Part shown: one piece after another, positions 25,621-38,476 of the stretch | How the letters are laid out: each line of letters starts with the position of its first letter | Numbering within the stretch: the stretch's first letter is position 1 | Source of the DNA: Euryodendron excelsum | Taxonomy: Eukaryota > Streptophyta > Magnoliopsida > Ericales > Pentaphylacaceae | Reading direction: 5' to 3' | Assembly: GCA_033060915.1 (NCBI GenBank) | Contig: CM065394.1 | Coordinates: 22,919,001-22,983,000 of the forward strand | DNA: 64,000 bases | Made by a program: the position numbers and the translations under genes | Notes under the pieces: model-generated | Told to the model about the DNA's origin: nothing | Database searches by the model: none | The model's input: the letters and a program-made list of their open reading frames with translations, nothing else

Positions 25621-28082
25621 AAAGGTCACAACATTATCAAGTCCAAACCGGCTTTTCAAACTCTAGTACAGTCAATCGGTTACTTCTCAGGCCCATTAGG
25701 CCCAATTGAAGCCAAAAGACCAAAATACCCCTAGGCTTTCTAGGTAGCTTTCCGAAGCCGGAGGCTCTCCAAAACCAACACCATCACAGGTAGCTTTCTG
25801 AGACCAGGCAGTCTCTAAAACCAATTGCTACCGTCCGAGTGATAGAAATACTCATAAACCTTGAATGGATCACTTCTGGGGCTTGCTAACCTGCCAACAT
25901 AGAATGTCCATTATGCCCCTTGGCATTCGGTAGTTTCTTGAGATCAGGCAGTCTCAGAAACCAATACCACGCCGTCAGAGTGATAGAAACACTCACAAAC
26001 CTTTAAGCCGTTGGAGTGACGAGAACACTCACCAGATCAAGACGGGTATGTCATCAAAACCCCTAGTGTTAACAGACTGAAATTGCCCTAGCCGTACCAC
26101 ATTTTTTAAAGAAAAGTAAGACCTCTTGAAACCAACTTGTCACAACCGTTGGAGTGATAGAAACACTAGTAAACCTAGGTCAACACCGACGCTTGTTAGC
26201 CCGACGTGGTAAAAAATGATCAAATTGCCCCTTGGGCACTCCAGCACGTCTTTCAAGAAAGTACTAAGTTCTCGAGACGGTAAGTCCACCCTCTATAACT
26301 ATCCCTTGATAGTCTAACACGTTCAAGATGTTAATCAAGCCAACTTTGGTTCAATTTTGGCCAACTCCAATCAAAATAACCATTTTGCCCTCGGGCACTC
26401 CGACACGTCCTTCAAGGGAGCACCAATCCCTTGAGATAGTAAGGCTACTTTCTCAAACTATCTCTAGATAGTTCAACATTATTTGATATGCCACTCAAAT
26501 CAATTCCGGCCATATTCCTGCATGTTTTGGTCAAAATGACTATTTTGCCCCTAGTGGCCCGGGTACTTCCTAAACCATGCTGGCCGTGGGTACCAAACCG
26601 ATATTCATTGGGATACCTCGATGGACATCCCCATCCATTTCCAAGCGAGTCCATTGACTCAAAACACTTATAAGTTAACAGAAGCTTTTCAAAGTATCTC
26701 ACAAACGCTCTACTAGGGTTGTCTTTTTATCTGATTTCTTGATTAAAATGCACCATCAAATGACTTGAGAAATGTGTAAATCAGGAAATTTCTAAGTGCC
26801 TTTCTATAGGTCTTTCCATCGATATGGCTCTATTAGAAAGATCGTTTCCCGAAGCATCTAATAGCGTGGCCCAAAAGTCGCCACTTTGAAGAACCCTTGG
26901 AGCGTCTCACAAATGCTCTACCAATGTTGACTTTTCTTCACTTCCCTAATTAAAACACATAGTCAAACGACTTGAAAAACACATAAATTAGAAAATTCCC
27001 TGAAGTCAGCATAAAAGTTCCCAGCAAAATGTGTGCTTCATGCACCCAAATTTCAATCAGATTGGTCAAAACTTGTCTTGTAGACCAAGTTGGCGTAGTA
27101 CTAGGAGTGCCACGTGGCACTCAAACACTGGCATAGTACTAGCACATGTGCTACATGTGCTAGGGCCAAATTTGCCTAATTGCATGTAGCACATGCGGCA
27201 AATCCCAAGATCTTTGCTTAAAAGTACCAGACCATCCCCCAGTGTAATTCAAAGGCAAAAATAGTAGCAAAGTTCTCCTAAAATCGCTCAGAACTCCGAA
27301 AAACCTTATACACTTCATCCTCCAAGCATCCAAGCTAGATTCAACCCCTTTCTAGCCTATACACTCCATCTTCCAAGCCTTCAAAGTAAGATTCAAGCTA
27401 ACTCTAGCTCACCCAAGCTCCATTGAAGGCCTTCCAAGTTCAAGCCAAGTCCACCATAGAAGGTTGGAGATGTGTTGAAGACAAGGTAGTATTTCCTTTT
27501 ACATTTTGTATTCCCCCACTCTTCTCTTCTCCTTCTTGAAGCTCACTTGAGCTTTTCTCTATTTTACGTCTCATCTTCTACCCCCCTTTTCTTGCTTGCT
27601 TGAACAAAAAGACCTTAGGTCCATGTTTAGGGGAAGCTTTAGGGAAGCCACCAATTGGGGGGTTTCCCTTTAGCATACCTTATCGTGGTAAGGGCCATAG
27701 GCCCCTTGCAATGTGGTATGGCCTTTTAGCCATGTATGATTTCATGACCCCCTTGCATATGGTTACCATGTTTATGCATTGCATGCTTGGCTCCATTTTC
27801 ATGCTCATCACCATTTTCCAAAAACCCTAACTATTTTTATTTCTTTGTCTTTCTCAAACTCCATATTTAAGTAATTTCCTAAAAATGGTTATGAGATTTA
27901 GTTTCTTGTAGCTTAATGTCAAACTCTAGATTTTCATGTCTTAGGAGGTCTCCTTTACACCTCTTAACCCTTTTTTGCATTCTTGCATTTCATTACTTTA
28001 AAGTTGCATTAAAATGATTTTCAAACCTTCTATTTCGGTTTGATTTTCAAGGTTTTGCTTTTTTGAATTTTGTGGTTGGAAC
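25621..28082 (+). repeat. Partial 3' LTR of the Ogre-like element
   Basis: It aligns with the 5' LTR from about 60 bases inside its start (GTCACAACATTA) to GTGGTTGGAA near 28081, matching 5' LTR position about 12706. The LTR start, any polypurine tract and the last 1.5 kb are missing. It lacks both solo LTRs, so it gives the empty site for the insertion at 7052. The donor-like AAG|GTAGT is preserved at 27483-27490. Confidence 0.8.
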
Positions 28083-31000
28083 GTGCTAATAGTGTAGAGA
28101 ACATTAAAAGTAGCAAATAGCAAGCGAAAGAGTTTAAAGCACTTGTTTTAGAAGTAATACATACCAAGCATATAATTTTTTCTGTTGAATAAAAAAATAG
28201 AATCATATAATAAAAATTAGATTAACTCTATAAAAAATTGTGGGAGAAAAATACTTGTGTTTTGATTTTCCGGGGATGAAAATATAAGGCCACCATTGTA
28301 TTGGTATTTTCCAATTTCACATAGTTGATGATAAATGATCTGTTCATTGTTTACCTCCACTTTAGATTTTGTTGATGCTGAAACCTACAAGGAAAATGCA
28401 GTCAGAATTTGTGAGTATCAATTAGAGTCTACTAAAAATCGTCATTATGAAAATTTTGAGTTGTCGAAACCATGAAAGAAGAAAAATTGCGCATAATAGA
28501 GATGAATGAGATGGAGAGAATATGAAGAAAAAATGGCCAAGATTGAGTAAAGCTTGATTTTGTACAATCAAGATATGTGATCATTATGTTATTTGTGTAT
28601 CACAAGTGATACGTTATATTTCTTTTGTGTAGTCGATATATATTTATCAAATTCACATTAAAAAAACACTTTCTGGTTCCAACAACAAAGTTTCCAACAA
28701 CAAAATGTCCTAAAGCACATCTTACTTAACTACAATTGCTAATGTTTAAATTTAATCTGGATCCATTGAAAAAAATTAAAAATGCCAAAAATTAACTTCA
28801 TGATAATTGTATACACCCAATACATTAGTGAAAATAATACAAAAGCGTTATTTTAATGCAAGCAGCAAAAGATCCACCAATACTTGTGGAGCATCAATTT
28901 GGTAAAAACCCACTAAGTTCAAATAATCATTACAATAATTACAATGAGGTCTTTTTGTTTTTTTTGTTTTAATTTGTAAATTAGGAATAATAAAGTTGTT
29001 CAAAACAGAAACAAATAAGCAAAGTCACGAGCAAAAACTAAAATTTCATACATGACATGCCTTCAAGTACGATATTAGAGCAAAAACTTCATCTACAAAA
29101 TCGTCACATATGTTAGCACTTACACAAAAATACAGTAGAAAATAAAACAAAAAAAATTACCTAACTATCAATAAACAATATCCAAAACTAAAATTGAAAT
29201 TGATACCTCACCATAAAAAACAATATGTTCTTTGAGAGGCTTGATATTTGAGTTAATGCTTAAACAATAGATTACTCACAAGCAGAATTACCATAAATCT
29301 CATGAATAGTGACAACTATTTTTTATACATTATAACAACAATAACTATAGTAAAAAGAATTTTTTTTTTCAAAAAAGGGAAAGGATAGTTGAATACTTGT
29401 CTAACAAGGCCAATATAATGGCTACTACTCTTGACATATTGTAGTTCCCATTAAATGTTGCAGAAGCAAACCTAATAGAGATTCTCTATAAAAATGGATT
29501 AAATTCTTATATCCATGCAAACATATTTGAATAGTTTTCGATAAAGAACAAGTGGTCGTATCATTGTTAGAATGTGTTTGCAAAGTCACTGATCAATGCT
29601 TGTAGAACAATAATTTTCTTCTTTTGATCCCATCGCATAAACAATCAAAATGGAGATATTTATTTTGAGGGAAAACAAACTTGTAGACTCAACCAAATAA
29701 AGTACTTAAGTAAACTTAAAGTTTTGTTTCTCAATATGCTAAAATAATAGAAACAAAATTACGGCTAAAAGGGACAAGGATCTAAGATTTTATTATAATA
29801 ATGACATCAATTCATCAAGAGAATCATCGCGTGCTACTATTAATACCATATTTGAAGACTTATATCTAGGTTTTTTGATAGCTTAAGCCTTGAAATAAAC
29901 AAACTCAATGTAAAGTACCTTCAATTAAAACAAGAAATGGTGTGGAATAAATAAAAGCAAATAGCAAGTGAACATTATAACTAAGCCTAGCAAAATTGAA
30001 AGAACTAAAACAGTATATTCAAATGGTCAACACATGCATGAGTAGCTATATTACTTATCAACTCATAAACAAGAATTATGCGAATTTGAAACAAACCTTT
30101 TTTCACTTTTCGGATTGTCTAAAGCATCATAAAATATAGTTGTCAATCTATGCATTAACATATTTGTCCATATTTCTGTGAAGATATACAATTATCTAAT
30201 ATAAGAATCTGCACCATAACACAACAATTATAACAATTAACAAAGCAATCATAATAAATCAAGTTATGAGCAATTTGTAATATCAAAACAACTATTTTCA
30301 TAGTTAACTATCAAAATTAAGTAGTTTAAAAAGAATAAATGTAGAGAGAGATGTGGATGGATCTAAAATGAGAAGGAAAAACTAAGAGCCCTTATTTCAA
30401 ATCAAAAGTAAAACTGCAAAAGAAAATTCAAAATTGAAAACCACGAACTGATCAAAGAAACAACCAAGAGAAACAAAGAAATGGAAATAATAATAAAGAT
30501 AAAAAGAGAGAGGGTGAACCTTCATCATTGATGTTCGCAATGGTCTGCAATATCACAACAATCAGAGGATAAGCCGCCCTAGGCAATCCATCGTTGACCT
30601 GAATACTGGGTCAAACTCATTTCAAATCACAAATGGACATAGTGTATTTTATCTAAAAATGAAACAAACAAAAATTAAAAAATTAATTTTTTGAACAAAG
30701 AATCTGACAACTAATAACTAACATAGAACACAAAATTTACAAGAAGCTAAATAAAACACAAATCTAACAATAGAGAGAAGAGAATACAATCAATTCATAG
30801 GAAGAAAATAATAAGATCAAACATAACCAAAACTGAGCTATCCTTCCATCTTTGTTGAAATTATGAAACTGGACGTAGGAGGAAAATTTTCATTATGTTT
30901 TCCAACAACGTTCTTAAATAATAAAAATAGCAATATATTTTTTTAGCAATTAAAAAAGAGAATCCTAACCAAAGAAATGACATCCTAATATAAGAAGATG

Positions 31001-32597
31001 TAAGGAAAATTAATTTAAAATTTGAAACCATAAAAATATGTTTTATTTTTTTTATGAAAATTAAATAGGACAATACCTACATGTGTAAAATTTCTATTTA
31101 ATAGTTATTTTAATAAAAAAATTGAAGTATACAGTTTCCTCTGAAATAATACCTTTTGTGGATATAAATATATATATTTTTCTTATGAGAAATAATTATA
31201 CTGCAATGCACACGTAATTATTATATATAAAAATGTAAAAATTACCTATCATTGATACTTTCACTGTCTCTTTGTAGGCCTATTCATTTCTAAAATTAAT
31301 GTTGTATTTTTTTCTTTCATTTAATGCACCATTGATAACTCCGCTTTTCTCACTGCAAATTGTAATTTCTTTGGAATTTCCTTCCACTAATATATCATTT
31401 TTTTTTCAATAAATCATATTTATGTTAACATTTTCAATAATCATAATCAACATATTAAGAATTCGATTTTATATTGTTTGAAAAAGAATCAACTATAAAA
31501 ATAAATACATATTTAAGGCAACAAAGATTGTTTTTTCTTTGCGTATGCCTCCCGTCTTCTTTAATTCCTCTGATTTCTTGTTCTTCCTCTGTTAACAAAA
31601 TAATTTAACAAGAAGAATTATTTCCCTTATTGAAAATATCTATTTTTTTTATGGATCATGTAATATATAAGTATAATAATAAACTTGTATTTTATATTTA
31701 ATTACTGAGTAGGAAAAGTTGTGCTTACCATAAGTAGAAGAACAATGAGAATCTTGTTCTTGACAATCTTTTTTTTTTTTTGTTTCCTTGTATTTTATGA
31801 TTGAAAATTTATGTGTAAGTCCCTGCCCCCGGTGCTAAATTGAATTGTAACTTACAAGTCATATATTACTATTATTAAATAATGGGGTAGAGAAAGATTT
31901 TTTTTCCCATAGACTAAAAACAGGCAAACTTGCTATTATACTATCCTTTAGAACTACAATAAATGAACATAAACACAATAGTTAAATAATCAGGAACACA
32001 TAATATAAATATTCACTTAACAAATCAAAGTTAAACATAATAACAATAGTTGCATAAATATACTTGTGGACTATAAACAACAATAGAACACTAAAACAAA
32101 AATATATGCAATACTTCCAAAGATAAATAAAATGAAAACATTTAAAAGAAGCTGAATAAGGAATTTTTTATTGTACTAGAACAAATAAAAACCTCAAAGT
32201 TGAGAACTAAACAACAATCCAAACCTGCAAAATAACATTCAAAAAGGTAATAACTTCAATGTTAGAAAATAAACAAGCAAAAAACTAGGGGAATTCATAT
32301 TTGCTGTCTTTTCTTTTCTTTTCATACTACGTGTAACAATAATAGTGAAAATTGTAATTTTAACCAATTAGAACAAAAGAGGTAGAAATTTTTAATGAAT
32401 TGAAAAAGTCAGTACTAAAAACATAAATAAATAAAAATAAAAATTAACTATCCTGTCATTCCAATTAACATGTTATCCTATTTTCTAAATAAAAAGCAAA
32501 CACACTGTTAATTTTGTAACTGAACAGCTATACTAGTTTTTTTTTCCTATTCAAAAAGCCAACATACATATAAACAGAAATCATGTTATCCTATTTA
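28083..32597. other. AT-rich DNA without recognisable genes
   Basis: It lies between the broken 3' LTR and the truncated 26S gene. Composition is strongly A+T with many homopolymer runs. I see no transposase, no terminal inverted repeats and no rRNA or tRNA sequence. One less AT-rich island at 30520-30620 gives a minus-strand open run including PRAAYPLIVVILQTIANIND that I do not recognise. A 15-bp direct repeat (CATGTTATCCTATTT) lies at 32469-32483 and 32582-32596, the second copy abutting the 26S junction. Confidence 0.45.
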
Positions 32598-33733
32598 GGC
32601 ACCGTAACTCAGCTTCTGGTTCATCCTACATCGCCAGTTCTGCTTACTAAAAATGGCCCACTTGAAGGTCTCAATTTTGTGATGTGGCTCAACAAAGCAG
32701 CCATGACGTCTTACCTATTTAAAGTTTGAGAATAGGTCGAGAGCGTTGCGGCCTCGATGCCTCTAATCATTCACTTTACCCAATAGAACTCGCACTCGGG
32801 CTCCAGTTATCCTGAAGGAAACTTCGAAGGGAACTAACTACTAGATGGTTCAATTAGTCTTTCGCCCCTATACCTAAGTCAAATGAATGATTTGCACGTC
32901 AGTATCGCTACGGGCCTGCACCAGAGTTTCCTCTGGTTTTGCCTCGCTCAGGCATAGTTCACCGTCTTTCGGGTCCCGATAGGCATGCTCACACTCGAAC
33001 CCTTTTCAAAAGATCAGGGTCGGTCGGCGGTGCAACCTGCTAGGGGATTCCACCAATCAGCTTCCTTGTGCCTTACAGGTTTACTCGCCCGTTGACTCGC
33101 ACACATGTCAGACTTCTTGGTCCATGTTTTAAGACGGGCCAAATAGGGAGCCCACAGGCCGGTGCCGGGAGTGCGTAGATGCCGAAACACCCTAAAGGCG
33201 CACATTGCCAGCCATGATCGAGGCGAAGGCGTCTCCACGGGCTTAACAACTGCCTGAGCTTTGGCCTCCGCCCCAATCCGCACCGATCCACACCCTGAGT
33301 CGATCGGCGGACCGGCTCATCACGGTTCCATATCCGACTGAGGTGCATCACTGGCCCCCATCTACTTTCGTCCCAATAATTTCAAGTACTCTTTGACTCT
33401 CTTTTCAAAGTCCTTTTGATCTTTCCCTCACGGTACTTTTTTGCTATTAGTCTCTTGCTTATATTTATCCTTGGATAGAATTTACTGCCCGATTGGGGCA
33501 ACATTCCCAAACAACTCGACTTGCGGATAGCGCCTTGTGGTGCGACAAGGTTTGGGCATGACAAGGCTCTTACCTTCTTTGGCGCCCTCTTCCAGAAGAC
33601 TTGGTCCCAGTTTGGTGCCGAGGATGCTTCTCCATACTACAATTCGGATAGTGGGGCTGCCTAATTTTCAAGCTGGGCTCTTCTCTGTTCGCTCGCCATT
33701 ACTAAGGGAATTCTTGTAAGTTTTTTTTCCTCT

Positions 33734-33768
<35 letters not shown>

Positions 33769-33785
33769 ACTTGACTTGGGGTCAC
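32598..33785 (-). rRNA. 26S rRNA gene, 5' 1.2 kb only (pseudogene)
   Basis: On the minus strand the 5' end GACCCCA and the following AGTTTAAGCATATCAATA are clear (33785-33730), and the sequence follows plant 26S without a large gap to GAGTTACGGTGCC at 32598. There it stops abruptly in AT-rich DNA, so about two thirds of the gene is missing. Differences from the usual plant sequence are mostly C to T or G to A at former CG sites. This is a dead copy. Confidence 0.93.
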
Positions 33786-33856
33786 AGTTGAGGAACAGTA
33801 GAATGGTGCTTTTTAGGGTCACATAAGCCAACCCATAGCAACGGCAACGTTAACGA

Positions 33857-33887
<31 letters not shown>

Positions 33888-34009
33888 TCATGACGTCCAT
33901 TGTTGGGGACTCATTTTTTAGACCAACAATATATTGGCATGCACGGGGGGCCAATATCCGCTCCCAAACACCCATGCTACAAGTAGGACACAAGGTGGGG
34001 ATCGACGCG
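33786..34009 (-). other. ITS2 (internal transcribed spacer 2)
   Basis: It is the spacer between 5.8S and 26S, about 220 bases and of normal length for a plant. It is less GC-rich than active plant spacers. Confidence 0.8.
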
Positions 34010-34157
34010 ATGCGAGATGCCTAGGCAGATGTGCCTTCAGCCTAATGGCTTTGGGCATAACTTGAATTCAAAAACTCAATGGCTTATGGGATTCTGCAAT
34101 TCACACCAAGTATCATATTTTGCTACGTTCTTTATTAATGCAAGAGCCGAGATTCGT
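34010..34157 (-). rRNA. 5.8S rRNA gene with 15-bp deletion (pseudogene)
   Basis: The minus strand shows the conserved core GAATTGCAGAATCCCATAAG and GAACGTAGCAAAATATGATA. Near the 5' end about 15 bases between the initial ACGA and ATCTCGGCTC are missing (junction 34153/34154), leaving about 148 of the usual 164 bases. The diagnostic GATGAAGAACG region has lost its CG pairs by transitions. Confidence 0.9.
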
Positions 34158-34406
34158 TTTGTTTTATGAAAGAAGCCACTACCCCCCAGCACCTGTGCAC
34201 AGGGCATCAGGGGCGAGCTCTCTTATTCAAGTTCTTTGGCGCAATTCATGCTGAGGTTCGTTGTTCATTCAGAGAATGCACACATTGCCTCTCGAGGCCC
34301 CTTGCACATCTCCAAGAAGCAGTAAAGGGGGGCGAATAGCCCATCCCTTACTCCCCCCAAGAGCGTAAAGACAAGTTCATGGGTCGTTCTGCTAGGCAGG
34401 TTTCGA
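34158..34406 (-). other. ITS1 (internal transcribed spacer 1)
   Basis: It is the spacer of about 250 bases between 18S and 5.8S. The GGGGGCGAATAGCCC-like and GGCATC-rich segments are typical of the region, but it is not conserved enough for more detail. Confidence 0.8.
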
Positions 34407-34649
34407 CAATGATCCTTCCGCAGGTTCACCTACAGAGACCTTGTTATGACTTCTCCTTCATCTAAATGATAAAGTTTAGTGGACTTCTCATGACGTCACT
34501 GGTAACAAACCGCCCACGTTGCCATAATTCGAACACTTCACCAGACCATTCAATCTGTAAGAGCGACGGGCAGTGGGTACAAAGGGCAAGGACGTAGTTA
34601 ACACGAGCTGATAACTTATGCTTACTAGGAATTCCTTGTTAAAGACCGA

Positions 34650-34698
<49 letters not shown>

Positions 34699-34949
34699 AG
34701 CTTGTCGGCCAAGGCTATAGACTCGTTGAATACATCAGTGTAGCACGCATGCGGCCTAGAACATCTAAGGGCATCACAGACCTGTTATTGCCTTAAACTT
34801 CTATAGCCTGAAGGGCCATAGTCCCTCTAAGAAGCTAGCTATGGAGGGTTACCTCCACATAGCTAGTTAGCAGATTGAGGTCAAATCGCTCCACCAACAA
34901 AGAATGGCCATGCACCACCACCCATAGAATCAATAAAGAGCTCTCAGTT
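34407..34949 (-). rRNA. 18S rRNA gene, 3' fragment (pseudogene)
   Basis: The 3' end (GTGAACCTGCGGAAGGATCA on the minus strand) is clear at 34434-34407. Sequence follows plant 18S upstream to CTGAGAGCTCTTT at 34947-34935, where a LINE is inserted. About 26 bases expected near 34881 are deleted. The gene resumes at 51822. Confidence 0.93.
34935..34949. repeat. Left target-site duplication of LINE 1
   Basis: AAAGAGCTCTCAGTT is repeated exactly at 51822-51836. It is 18S sequence, so the pair is the 15-bp duplication made when the LINE inserted. Confidence 0.88.
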
Positions 34950-35620
34950 AAGAATGAGCTCTTAGGAAAGGTTAGAGAGAGAAGCTCTTAACTAAACCTC
35001 CCCTTGGAGATTTGGTGCCTTAACTTGCTGCTTCCTCTCTTGGTTCTTCTTCTTAGATTGCTGGTTTCTTTTTCGTTAACCTCATTGTGTTTATGATTTT
35101 ATTAAGGTTGGGTTCACATTGGGTTCAGCAAATTTCTGCAATTTCGTAGGTGAGTTTTTTGTTGTTCCTTTGCAATCAAATTTTGCAAGTGTGCTTTGTT
35201 TGAACCTCAGTTTGGAGGAGTTTGCTCCTAAAAAGATTGGGGTTTTCCTAGCTAGGTTTGGCTTATGCATAGAGTTTTTTTTTTTGCTAAGTGCTGTTGG
35301 GTGCTGTGGTTTCTGGTGTGCAGAATATCAACAGTACATTCTGGTATAAAGAATGGTTTGCTAAAAAAGATGACATGAGTGGATTGTTTAAGGATGGTAA
35401 CACTCCATCACAGCCTTCTTAGCCTCCACCATAAAAATTGAAAAATCTGTTAATCCAGTACAACAAGTTAAACCTCCTGTTGACAAACACCCTCCTGTTG
35501 AAAAACAACCAACAGTCCCTCCTACCAAGCAATATTCTTTCAGGCCTAGAATTTCAACCTTCACATTCTCCACTACTCCTGAAGACCCAGCGGACATAAC
35601 CTAGTTTCCTTCACCAAAAT
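34950..35620 (+). other. LINE 1 5' region and ORF1 remnant
   Basis: Non-coding in appearance at first, then from about 35440 short frames rich in P, V and K, ending with FRPRISTFTFSTTPEDPAD near 35590, which would fit the start of a LINE ORF1. The zinc-knuckle part of ORF1 is missing; it was lost when the copia fragment arrived or later. The right boundary is uncertain by several hundred bases. Confidence 0.45.
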
Positions 35621-38120
35621 TTGCATGAGCATACATCATCATCATACATTTGCATATTTTAAATGATGGTAACTTATTTTGCATATCTTTATATAGATGC
35701 CCATACTATGAAGGTTTAACTATCTTAAACCAAGAATCTTATCTTCCAAACTCTCCAAAGTTCCAATTGATATGATCTAATCCCCACTTGCATGATTTTG
35801 CATTAGCATTACATTGCTGCACTTTAATTTTCTAATTACATAGATCATAATTTCAAGAAAGTATTTATCATGCAACAATTTGTGAATGCTTAATGCTTAT
35901 AACTTGTTTTGGATATTTTGAATGCTTGCTAGAATAGTTTGAATAACTATCATTCTTCTTGATTTTGATGGATTAATATCTTAAGTATTTGAATGAACTT
36001 TCCATGTTATTATCCACACTACTTAAGTATTTGCTATTTGATCGCTGATACACTCTCAAGAATTATCATTCCATCTTAATAGTTTTGCTATTGTACTTGT
36101 TTATATTCTCTATTTATTACTCTTTTTGATTATTTAACAAAAAGAGAGAACACTCCTTAATACTCGCTCATCAATGCATTACTAAGTATAATTGACATGC
36201 CACACATGTTAGTTTTTAGTTTTCATTATCTATTACTAAATGACTGCAAAGGAGTTATATTGCAATGAGGCATCAACTGCAAAAGAAAAGGGAAAGCATG
36301 AATAAGCTGCAATGAAGCATGAATATTCTAAACTTCCAAGTGCCTACATGCCCTGACAATCTGAGTTCAAGTTTGCTTTGCCCTGAATCTGAAACATAAT
36401 CTGGAGCATGTATTTGGTGAGAAAAGGGGAGCAAATGCTTGGTATGAAACTCTTACTTTCTCTACATTTTTCTGATATTGCCCATTATTGAGCTTATTAG
36501 ATTTTGAGCATATTATTTATATTCATAAAGGTTTCTTTGTATGCCATATCAAAGAGAAATCATTTATTAAGGGGGAGAGATAACCTATATGACAATAGGG
36601 GAGAAATATTTGTGTACATAATGTTATACCTTCCATAGGGGAGAAATTTTTTTTTGGAGAAAATCTGGAATATAAATGAATGTTTTGTACTCTACATTTG
36701 CATTCTATTTTTTGCTAGTCCTTTTTGATTGAATGACAAAAAAGGGGAGAAATACTTTATGACAAATATATAAAACAGAGAAGAAATATTATATATAAAG
36801 AGTATTCTGATTTTGATATGCTTCAAGATTATTGAGTTGAATTGTATATATTTTTAAGGTTTTGTCATCATAAAAAAGGGGCAGATTGTTGACTTAAAGT
36901 TGATCCCTATGTTGATTTTGATGATAACAAAACCATGTGGTTGTTATCTAATGATTTCACTTGAGTGTGCAGGTTGGATTATAGTCATTTAACAACAAGA
37001 AAATAATTGAGCTGATCGGTTGAGTATCAAACAAGAAGATTACTTAGGTAATTTTATTCTCGAAGAGATTGAAGATGCTCAAGGAGTTCAACAAATATTG
37101 AAAAGAAGGATGCAAGTGACTGAAGATCTTATGATAATTCAAAAAGTTATTCAAAGAAGCAAAGCACTCAAGCAAAATCATTTGAAGAGTTTTCAAGTTG
37201 ACATAAAATCAATTCTTGAAAACTTAAGTACAAATAGAAAAGCTGATAGAACAAAGGATTTCAAGTAGACTTGAAGACCGAAGAGCTGGCACGACACAAA
37301 TATGGTTTACATTTTACTATGAAGACCCTCGATCCTCATGGCTATATCCAGTCCACTAAAGCATCATGAACTTCTAAATTGGCTGACTGTTTCGCTCTAA
37401 ATCTGAAAAATACATTGAGACATAAAACACAAAAGAAAGGGGGAGCAATGAGTTGAAGCTTGTCAAGTAACAATGAAGAACCTGTCACATTGAAGATATT
37501 ATGGTGAGAAGCGTGTCAAGAAACAATGGAGACAATAAGTATGATGAGTTGACACATTCAGCAATCTCATAGTTGCAAACTCATTTAGTTGACTCCTACA
37601 AGATATGGAAGCTCATCTTGAAGATTTGAAGATGTCTTGAAAGTATGAAAGAAATCACAAAAGCTTATACCTTCTACAAAAGTAATGAAGACCTATTGGT
37701 AAGAAATCATAAGACTTGGAAGCTTTATTGAAGATTATGTTGAAGTCTTGAATAGATGGAAGAAGCTATATTGATTGAAGAAGTTATAGAAGAAATTAAG
37801 ATAAAGATCAAGCAAAGAAATTGAAGAAATTCAAATAAGCATGAAAGATCAATTGAAGAAAAGAGATCTCAAGTCTTGGAAGCTCTCTTGAAGATATTGG
37901 AGAAGACTTGGATAAATGGAAGAAGTGATGTTGATTGAAGAACTCTAAATGTAATCAAAAGTGTATTGATTTCATCTTGAAGAGTTGAAGATATTTTTGA
38001 AGTCAACATGCCTTGAAAAAGTGTTTTCAAGCCTTAGAAGCCTTATTTGGATGATCCTTGAAGAGCTTGAAGACATTGAAGAAGATTAAAGAAATATTGC
38101 AAAAGTTAAGAACTTCGCTA

Positions 38121-38400
38121 AAATAAGTTGACCCCTCAAGCTTAAAGAGTCAACTCATTGAGACAGAGGCTGAAAAATCTGATGGAACTTCAAAAGAGTT
38201 GACCCCTCACTCCTTAGGAGTCGACTCATTGAGACAGAGAGTTAAAAATTTAGTTTCAGGCCAAATGAGTCGACCCCTATCACAAAAGAGTCAATTCTTT
38301 TGGGCAGAGCTTTGAAAAAATCTGCTGAAACACAAAAAGAGTCAACCCCTGCTCCAAATGAGTCGACACCCGATAGCAACGACTATATTTTTTGACAGGA
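38121..38400. repeat. 71-bp tandem array with GTCGAC palindromes in the Sirevirus LTR
   Basis: GA(C/A)CCCCT-type words recur at 38131, 38202, 38273 and 38345, a step of 71-72 bases. Each unit pairs an AGAGTTGACCCCT-like arm with a GAGTCGACTC-like arm, giving hairpin-forming palindromes. Sirevirus LTRs are known for palindromes and CG-rich patches in this area. Confidence 0.8.
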
Positions 38401-38461
38401 GTAATGGTGAAATCTGCCACCAAAACCACTCCCATACTTCTCCAACAGCTAAAATGGATTC

Positions 38462-38476
38462 AAGGCTATATATATA
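38462..38476 (+). promoter_or_regulatory. TATA box of the Sirevirus LTR
   Basis: GGCTATATATATAAG lies about 60 bases after the palindromic array and about 670 bases before the LTR end, a plausible U3/R border. Confidence 0.55.

Larger units (their letters stand above)
5111..28082 (+). mobile_element. Tat/Ogre-like Ty3/gypsy element, pol-less, with nested solo LTRs
   Basis: The element reads on the plus strand: 5' LTR (5111-18740), primer-binding site (18743-18760), leader, broken gag (20316-21878), acidic remnant, long spacer, antisense coding remnant (25040-25620), partial 3' LTR (25621-28082). The gag motifs match the Tat/Ogre lineage. I find no protease, reverse transcriptase, RNase H or integrase motif between 21900 and 25620, so the element is a deletion derivative or a non-autonomous form. 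The two LTRs can be aligned by eye over roughly 2.4 kb with about one difference in ten, mostly transitions, so the insertion is old. Flanking target duplication cannot be tested because the 3' LTR has lost both ends. Confidence 0.8.

Noticed and set aside
28083..32597. A DNA transposon or Helitron in the AT-rich block
   Set aside because: I looked for terminal inverted repeats, a transposase and Helitron-type ends and found none convincing.
33014..33719. Open frames on both strands over the 26S fragment
   Set aside because: The DNA is rRNA gene sequence; the frames are by-products of its composition.
32598..34949. Functional rRNA genes
   Set aside because: 26S is truncated, 5.8S and 18S have deletions, and transitions hit otherwise invariant positions.
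35119..35349. 76-codon plus-strand frame with a hydrophobic, cysteine-rich sequence
   Set aside because: It lies in the presumed LINE 5' region, has no family motif, and its composition is explained by T-rich DNA.
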